Shown here: positions 51,801 through 64,000 of the stretch, piece after piece
How the letters are laid out: each line of letters opens with the position of its first letter
Numbering within the stretch: the stretch's first letter is position 1
Assembly (NCBI GenBank): GCA_023634235.1
Contig: JAMKCF010000015.1
Span: 1,899,698 to 1,963,697 of the forward strand
Reading direction: 5' to 3'
Origin: Pisaster brevispinus
Taxonomy: Eukaryota; Echinodermata; Asteroidea; Forcipulatida; Asteriidae
DNA: 64,000 nucleotides
Made by a program: the position numbers and the translations under genes
The notes under the pieces: model-generated
The model's database searches: none
What the model saw: the letters and a program-made list of their open reading frames with translations, nothing else
What the model was told of the DNA's origin: nothing

Positions 51801-52007
51801 CTAAAGTTCCCGACTGTCCGTTCCGTCCTTCATATTCCCTCAGCACCATCGGACAGTGAGACACCGTTTAGAGATATGAAGGACGTGATAAGGAGAAGTT
51901 ATCTAGGGAGGAATGATGAGGAGGAGGAGCGTCCAGATGGAGAGGATGATGGAGAGAAAGAGGACATGGGCAAGGATGAAATTAAAAAAGGTCTCCGAGA
52001 AAAGTAA
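48221..52007 (+). CDS. COX18: COX18, mitochondrial inner-membrane insertase (Oxa1/YidC family), complete four-exon gene
   Basis: COX18 is the inner-membrane insertase that exports the C-terminal tail of COX2 for cytochrome c oxidase assembly. The coding exons are 48221-48841, 49414-49564, 50136-50368 and 51744-52007. They sum to 1269 nt (422 aa), and phases 0/1/0 agree at every junction. An Arg-rich, acid-poor N-terminus looks like a mitochondrial presequence. Family landmarks in order are TGLPWWAS (133-140), TLPLGVY, AKVERLQPEI (165-174), RDNCHP (218-223), GALWITDL (270-277), and an end motif SDSETPF (371-377) matching vertebrate SDSETPY. About five membrane segments lie near 137-159, 227-247, 284-303, 317-333 and 336-355. 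A stop codon (48215-48217) precedes the chosen ATG in frame. It is longer than human COX18 (333 aa) because of a long presequence and an acidic 32-residue tail. Identification is very secure. Confidence 0.95.
48999..49335 (+). mobile_element. Full-length tRNA-derived SINE, family A, in COX18 intron 1
   Basis: The head has an A box TGGCCGAACGG (49004-49014) and a B box GGTTCGAGTCC (49063-49073). The body carries GTAAAAGAACCCAG and GGTTAACCCCGGTG and ends CTTCATTACCAG-like. It is in the sense orientation; its 3' end is about 80 bp before the exon 2 acceptor. Confidence 0.9.
49414..49564 (+). CDS. COX18: COX18 coding exon 2
   Basis: Acceptor TTCACAG|TCT. Residues 208-257 include RDNCHP and the second membrane segment (ILLLVQLPLWVCLSLSL). 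It ends CTCG|GTGAGT in phase 1. Confidence 0.94.
50136..50368 (+). CDS. COX18: COX18 coding exon 3
   Basis: Acceptor TTGCAG|ATC. Residues 258-335 include GALWITDL, YYILPVLVGLLNLG (third membrane segment) and ISVCMIPISAYVPT (fourth). It ends ACG|GTAAGT in phase 0. Confidence 0.95.
50811..51010. mobile_element. 200-bp MITE-like element in COX18 intron 3
   Basis: CAGCGTTCTCCCTTAAC at the left and GTTAAGGGCAAACCCTG at the right are inverted copies (TIR about 17 bp with mismatches). The interior repeats GGACCAGT and CTGGCCA words. A diverged relative is at 28341-28643. Confidence 0.75.
51744..52007 (+). CDS. COX18: COX18 coding exon 4 and stop
   Basis: Acceptor CTTTTATAG|GCA. Residues 336-422 hold the fifth membrane segment (LYWATSAFYGLGQNLLLK), the conserved SDSETPF end motif, then a highly charged tail (RNDEEEERPDGEDDGEKED...) before TAA. 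The tail has no counterpart that I know of in vertebrate COX18. Confidence 0.93.
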   Translation, partial: AMTLYWATSAFYGLGQNLLLKFPTVRSVLHIPSAPSDSETPFRDMKDVIRRSYLGRNDEEEERPDGEDDGEKEDMGKDEIKKGLREK

Positions 52008-52400
52008 AATAGAACGATGAGAAAGGAAATGGTGGGGTTGGGGAAAGATATGGAGGGGGTGGGGCGACAAATAAGATGGAAGAAATGGAATGGAAGACGA
52101 ATACAAACAATGGAATGAATGGAGAAAGAACTTAATGAGGAAGGAATAGATAAAGATGTAGGATAGATGAAAGAGACGGGTAAAGGCAGAAATGAGAAGA
52201 GCTTGACAGAATTAGAAAGTGAGGATGAATGAATGAACACAGAAGAGGAAACAAAAAAGAGAGATGGAGGTTTATGATAGAAGATGGGGACAAAACCTTA
52301 AAAGATAAATGGAACAAGACATGGAGTTGAATAAAGATGCAGCAGGGGAGAGATTGAGACAAGTGAGGAAGGATGAACGAGAAGAGTGCGCTATTTCAAG
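51890..52400 (+). repeat. Purine-rich (GA/GGA) tract spanning the COX18 tail and 3' UTR
   Basis: About 500 bp is strongly biased to A and G on the plus strand, with many GGA/GAA/GAT words but no exact unit. It begins within the last COX18 exon and covers the acidic tail codons, then continues through the 3' UTR. The complementary strand shows spurious Ser/Pro/Phe-rich open frames. Confidence 0.7.
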
Positions 52401-52444
52401 GTTGCACAAAGATCTACAGAATCATCAGAAATGGATGAATTTGA

Positions 52445-52450
52445 AATAAA
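52445..52450 (+). terminator. Polyadenylation signal AATAAA of COX18
   Basis: A canonical AATAAA lies 438 bp after the COX18 stop codon. A T/GT-rich stretch (TTGTTTTAATGTTTTCTGT) follows within about 40 bp, as expected for a cleavage and polyadenylation site. Confidence 0.65.
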
Positions 52451-53140
52451 ATCAATTCTTGAAGAAAACTTGTTTTAATGTTTTCTGTCACTGTTATTAA
52501 AGAGAGGCTCTGAGGTCAAATTCAGTTTTGTAATCCACCCTTTTTCCAATAGATAGATTCCTTTATGAAAACAGCGGGGGTGGGGGGGGCAATTACAAGA
52601 CTCTACTCTAACCTCAGGTTATAAAACGGTGTAGAATACCACTGTGTTTGATACCATTCAAAACACATATCCCATGTCAATTTTATGGGTCTGTACACTT
52701 TTGTACAGAGAATGTTTAACGTTCGTTCATGAACTCTCATGACATTGAATTTTTGAACTTTCGACTGGCGCAAAAACTCCGTTACAGATCGGTTTCGTTT
52801 TTATGTCCGATGGAAAATGAGTGCATCACAAAACTGAATTTGACCTTTTTTCAAGGCTTTGAAAAACGTATTCGTTTTAAGTTAAAATTTATTACCAGTG
52901 TTGAAAGTAGTCAGGACTAACGCTTATAAGAAAGTGGACCTGTCCAGTTGAGCACACAAAATCACACAAAGTTCATAAGAAAATATGTGACACCCCAAGC
53001 CAAAATCAGACTCTTCCCGAAAATGTATGGCAATTACAGGGGAGAAACAACTGCAATATTAGCAAATGATATCAATGCGATGTGATTGAAACATTCTACA
53101 TGTTCAGAAATACCCAACTTAAAGGCCTCAATTTGGAAAT

Positions 53141-53262
53141 AGAATTAGCTGTTTGCAAACTGCTTACCAGCCAAAAGGACCTATGATATAAATGGGGAAA
53201 AAATAAGTTAGTTGCCTGACGTTCCGACCCTAGCAGAGTCTTTCTCGAAGGCCTAAATTAGA
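53141..53262 (+). repeat. Dispersed repeat with TGACGTTCCGACCCTAGCAG (copy 2)
   Basis: AGAATTAGCTGTTTGCAAAC, CTTACCAGCCAAAAGGACCT, ATGATATAAATG, then TAGCAGAGTCTTTCTCGAAG. Same family and orientation as 46421 and 58443. Confidence 0.65.
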
Positions 53263-53884
53263 TGGCATTTGAACGCTCTTCTTCTCGTCTCTTTGATGAG
53301 CAAACAAACCAAGTTTTAAGGTTTTTTGTAGAAAGTGACTGGTTTTTGGCATGGGGCCTCACATAATTATAATACACAATAAATATGAATATAATTTTCC
53401 CGGTCATTTTCGGCATATAACTGACCAATTTAATTGTTTTCAATTTTGGCCGACATTGAAAGCTCCTCATAGAGTCCATCAATTTCACTCAATGTGTAAG
53501 CAATTGTTCTTTTGCGTCATGCGATTAAAAAAAAAAAACCCACAACCATTCACTTTAACATTCGCTCGAACAGCATTCAAATTTGCAGCAGCTTTTTGCA
53601 GAAATCTAAACGTGCGCCGCCTCTGCTAAATTTAATGATTTCGCTAAAAAGAACGCCTTTGAAAAGTTCAATTGAATTTAAAAGCTACGGAAATTGAATG
53701 ACGGTTTCAACTGAAGAGTCAAAATCACTTTTATGAGACCATAATGAAGTGAAATAGGCTGCTTTGTTTTGTTTTTTTGGAAACAAATTAATGATCAGGA
53801 AAACATTAAAGTTACAGTCGGAAACGGTTCAGTGTCATTGGCCAGCTTAAAAAAAGTACACCAGTAGTTCGATATCGCTCTGTG

Positions 53885-54268
53885 TTAAAGGCAGGGTAAA
53901 CCTTTGGTAACTGTCAATGAGACCAGTATCCTCACTTGATGACGCCAACATATGCATAAATAATAACAAACCTGTGACAATTTGGGCTCAAGCGGTCATC
54001 GAAGTTGCAAGAAAATATAGTGAAAGAAAAAACCACCCTCGTTGCATAGAATTGTTTGCTTTCATATGTCAGAGAAAGGCTTCATGCCTGAAGCCTTTCT
54101 CAAATTTTGGGGTGAAAAGTTACCTCTTTCGCTAACCTACATTACTTCAAAGGGTGTCGTTTTGAACGATGTTTTATAGTATCAACAGCTCTCCAGTGCT
54201 CTTTACCAAGTAAGTTTTTATGGTCATTAATTTTTGGAATTATTCCCCAAAACATACCCTCCCTTTAA
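53885..54268. mobile_element. Full-length 384-bp TTAA MITE
   Basis: TTAA flanks at 53885-53888 and 54265-54268. Terminal repeats are AGGCAGGGTA and TACCCTCCCT. Its central palindrome has arms GAGAAAGGCTTCA (54072-54084) and TGAAGCCTTTCTC (54089-54101), identical to those at 18588-18617. This is the best copy of the family in the window. Confidence 0.88.
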
Positions 54269-54479
54269 CGAAAATGTCTCGGAAGTCTGTAGCATTTTGG
54301 GACACTCTTCCTGATGTTCCAAAACAATTGGTTTGAACCTTGATCACCTTTTAAGGATAACAACAGACGTCATTGTTTAATTTTAGTCTGAAAGCTAAAT
54401 TTAAAAAAAAAAAAAAAAAAAAAACACCCACAAACCCAAATTAAGGAAAATGTGTTCACAAGCCGAAACATGGTCACGG

Positions 54480-54800
54480 GTTTTCACTACTTTCTCCTGA
54501 CTCACACTCAACGGGTTAAGCCAATTTTCTTTTAAAGAATCGTGTCCTTCCTACGGTTGATCACTCAAAACAGGAACACTTCATGTAACTATTTTGTCAG
54601 CTCTATAGCAATCCTACATAATACCCTGACAATGCCTCTTGGACTTTATAGAGAGATCCAATTTTAGTTCTCCTGACTAACACACAATGGATTAAACCCA
54701 ATTTTGTAAAAGGTTTGTTACAATGGCTGATCACACAAAACATGAACACTGTTTGCACTTATTATTTTGTCAGCCTTACCAATCCTGTGTAATACATTTT
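54480..54800 (+). repeat. Two tandem copies of the CTCCTGACTCACAC repeat
   Basis: Copies at about 54480-54620 and 54670-54800 share CTCCTGACT(A/C)ACAC, TGATCAC(A/T)CAAAAC, GAACACT, TATTTTGTCAGC and CCAATCCTGTGTAA with each other and with 24940-25085. Confidence 0.7.
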
Positions 54801-55194
54801 TAAAGGCCCGTGGTGTTTTTAGAGTTCCACTTTTGTGATTAACCCTGGCCCTTGACCCCCCGTAAAAAAAACCGGGGTACTGTTCGTGTTCAGGTATGTA
54901 TGCTCGTAAGTACGTGTCGGAATGTATAATACGCATGCTGTTCACAATTGTTGTTTCCCAGTATTGGGTTTGCTTTGTATACAGTCGAAGCCGTTGCCAC
55001 GCGACATTGACCTCTCTCGCTACAGCAGGTCTCTTAGTCAGTTGTGTTCGCTGACAATTTTCGCAGAAATGACAAGAAATTCTTTAAATTCGGGCTGTAA
55101 TGACAACGATTAACGAGTTACCCTCACACTTTCCAAAGTACTTTCCATTGATCATCACGAAACTGCGGAGGATTTCATTCAAGCAAATTAATAA

Positions 55195-55420
55195 TTAAAG
55201 GGAGGGTCTAAACTTCAGGTAATTACTCCCAAAATTAATGACCGTAAAAACTTACTTGGTAAGAAGCACTGCAGCCGTTGACAATGTATGACGTTTTGAG
55301 AGAAAAAAACCCAACCCATTCCCTCCTAAGAAATGTGATTTTAGAGAGAGTGAGGGACTGACTCTCAAACTTATTTCAATCTGAGAAACGTTTCTGCATG
55401 AAACGTTTCTCAGATTGTCT
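55195..55420. mobile_element. Half copy of the TTAA MITE with a variant central palindrome
   Basis: It starts TTAAAGGGAGGGTCTAAACT and includes the family words GTAATTACTC and AAAACTTACTTGGTAA. It ends in a perfect 17-bp-arm palindrome (55378-55394 with 55400-55416, arm AATCTGAGAAACGTTTC). The 3' half is missing. Confidence 0.75.
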
Positions 55421-55567
55421 ATTCCAATTACGGATTATTCTTCCTGCGTGGACATAACCGCTTCAGATTTTTTTTTGCGATATCTCAAAAACGCTACCAC
55501 CTTTTGAAATGAAACTCGCAGAGGTTATATGATTAAAACAATTGAAGCAACGGTATACTATGCATTT

Positions 55568-55792
55568 AAACTTGTGATTTAACATCAGAGGTGCAATGCA
55601 CGTACTCCATGTTATGTTACTCAATTTGTAAGCTAACTTTTGAGCCATGTGCTTCAATTAGAGTAACTATTGCTCAGAAAGTACAATTAAATATTACATG
55701 CAAACTTGTGATTTAACATCAGAGGTGCAATGCACGTACTCCATGTTATGTTACTCAATTTGTAAGCTAACTTTTGAGCCATGTGCAATTAG
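55568..55792. repeat. Tandem duplication, two copies offset by 134 bp
   Basis: AAACTTGTGATTTAACATCA through GAGCCATGTGC occurs at 55568-55652 and again, apparently unchanged, at 55702-55786. The second copy then lacks a TTC before AATTAG. The near identity implies a recent event. Confidence 0.9.
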
Positions 55793-56156
55793 ATTAAAAA
55801 CGTGTGGTTTGGAGCAACCATTGTTAAAAGTTTAACACCAAAACAAAACAATACTTTATTCGTTGCTTGACAGAACTATCCAAATAAAAATGTGCCAGTG
55901 GCTAACCACAAGCACAAAGACTGTGGGGGAAACCCTTTTGTTCTCCCCACAAATGAAAAGGTTCCTGAGCTACCACCCACAATCCTTTGTCACTTCCGTT
56001 GAAGATGCATGTTGAAACCATTGAGCAAAGAACGCAAGGAACGCGCGCGACACCCACGTCACCTCGCTACAGGTGGCGTGGATGGGCTCAAGCTAGAGTG
56101 ACATTTGTCATCGCGGACGCTAATTGGGCGATCTAGAAAGTGTTGCCGCCCACAGT

Positions 56157-56166
56157 CCTTATATGG
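56157..56166 (+). promoter_or_regulatory. CArG box (SRF-binding motif)
   Basis: CCTTATATGG fits CC(A/T)6GG exactly. It lies 42 bp upstream of the TATA box. An inverted CCAAT box (ATTGG, 56123-56127) is a little further upstream. Confidence 0.6.
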
Positions 56167-56207
56167 GGCTTTGGCTTCTGCGGTGGTTTGCAGACAAATC
56201 CAGTGGA

Positions 56208-56214
56208 TATAAAA
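56208..56214 (+). promoter_or_regulatory. TATA box of the SRCR gene
   Basis: TATAAAA lies 172 bp before the ATG at 56380. Transcription would be expected to start about 30 bp downstream, near 56238-56245, giving a 5' UTR of about 140 nt. Confidence 0.65.
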
Positions 56215-56379
56215 CGACTCTATCCAGCAAATAGCAATAGTTTAGTCATATCTGAGCTCGGTGCTCGTCTGTAACTGTAACAACAATCACAGACGGCGTG
56301 AATCTTAGACTCAACAACTTCGCTTAGATCTGATTCTTTCCCCGCCTAAATCTTGCAGTACTACCACCCATCTACCAAG

Positions 56380-63184
<6,805 letters not shown>

Positions 63185-64000
63185 GTAAACATTTCAAAAA
63201 GTCAAATATGCAAATAGCAATTTGCTGATGCAGTATGCTCCATCACTGCAAGACATCCTCATGCTGTTCTCTTAAAGCAATCTTCCAAGATATCATCAAC
63301 TGTCCTGTGCCAAAATCTTTATCTTCAATTCTTGGTTAAACATCTTCCACAAACATCTTCCTCTTTCTTGTACCAAAATTCTTCTAAAGAGACAGCCTGA
63401 CCTAGCCAGAAATCTGCCTTAAGCCAGACATTGTTTTCTGTTAAGAAATCTCCACCTGTCCTTCTGCAAAGTCTAAAAACATCACCAAACAAAATCATCC
63501 TTCCACTTCTTCTTGACCATCTTTAAGAAATCATCCTTTGACTAATAACAAACTAAAGACATTTTTTGTTGTCCTATTACAGATTGTTTTTAAAGACCTT
63601 GTCATTATTTTCATGCTTATGTTGCTCTCTGTGTAATATTTAGGGGCAGATCCCACATTGTAAAAACAAAATTATTCACTGAATTTGTACCTCCCTTCTC
63701 TTCTTGCAAACACCTCTCTTTTTTAGGCTAGATCCACCAGTTTGTTTTGTTGATTTTGTCACATCAACATAGTCTTAGATCAAAAACACTTTAATTTGCT
63801 TAATTAACTAGCAACATAGATATTGAATGGGCGAATGTAAAGAGCTAACAATGTAAAGTCTCAAATTCTTAAAGTTTTTGCTCTTTAAAAAAATGTTAGT
63901 CTACTAATGATCTTTCTTTTGTAGCAATACTTTAATTGAAATAAATTTCTGCCATATCAGTTTTGACAGAGATTTTTTTTTTTTCAAAGGTGAGAAGGCT
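63185..64000 (+). other. SRCR gene intron 7 to window end
   Basis: AT-rich, many stops, repeated ATCTTC/CCAC words at 63280-63530. No further exon seen, so the next one lies beyond the window. Confidence 0.5.

Overview
This is a eukaryotic nuclear window of about 36-40% GC. It has intron-containing genes, AG-GT splice sites, many MITE-like elements, tRNA-derived SINEs, minisatellites and simple repeats. The gene content (COX18, a two-exon group A SRCR domain, an agrin/neuregulin-type N-terminal module) and the kinds of short repeat point to an invertebrate deuterostome. An echinoderm, probably a sea star, is my best inference; no species-diagnostic gene is present.

Only three protein-coding loci can be supported. 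(1) On the minus strand at 35939-36359 is the first coding exon of a secreted protein: a signal peptide followed by an agrin NtA / neuregulin-like domain, ending in a clean splice donor. The rest of that gene was not found. (2) On the plus strand at 48221-52007 is a complete four-exon COX18 gene, the Oxa1/YidC-type insertase needed for mitochondrial cytochrome c oxidase assembly. It encodes 422 aa, with every splice phase consistent, and has a polyA signal at 52445. (3) On the plus strand at 56380-63184 are the first seven coding exons of a secreted SRCR-domain protein, possibly LOXL2/3/4-like. It has a TATA box and a CArG box, and it runs off the right edge of the window.

The left 35.9 kb holds no gene I can support. 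It is either intergenic or the long first intron(s) of gene 1. It contains a 46-bp minisatellite (243-464), TTAA-flanked MITEs (3068-3436, 18428-18805), TA-flanked MITEs (8239-8501, 22326-22574), an ~80-92-bp minisatellite (10435-10858), SINEs (16618-16846, 19813-20150, 27146-27215) and long (GA)n, poly-A and poly-C runs. Between genes 1 and 2 (36.5-48.2 kb) are an (ATGAA)n satellite array (37930-38230), a tRNA-like sequence framed by 16-bp inverted repeats (39017-39181), several further MITEs and a 15-copy 50-bp minisatellite (41603-42352) that is open in all three forward frames. Between genes 2 and 3 are repeats including a full-length 384-bp TTAA MITE (53885-54268).

The three genes do not form a functional unit. 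I saw no strong candidate for a new biological system. The most interesting points are the agrin/neuregulin-type first exon, the CArG+TATA promoter of the SRCR gene, a MITE family that keeps its central hairpin although the hairpin sequence changes, SINEs sharing one tRNA-like head but carrying different tails, and the acidic COX18 tail encoded in purine-rich DNA.
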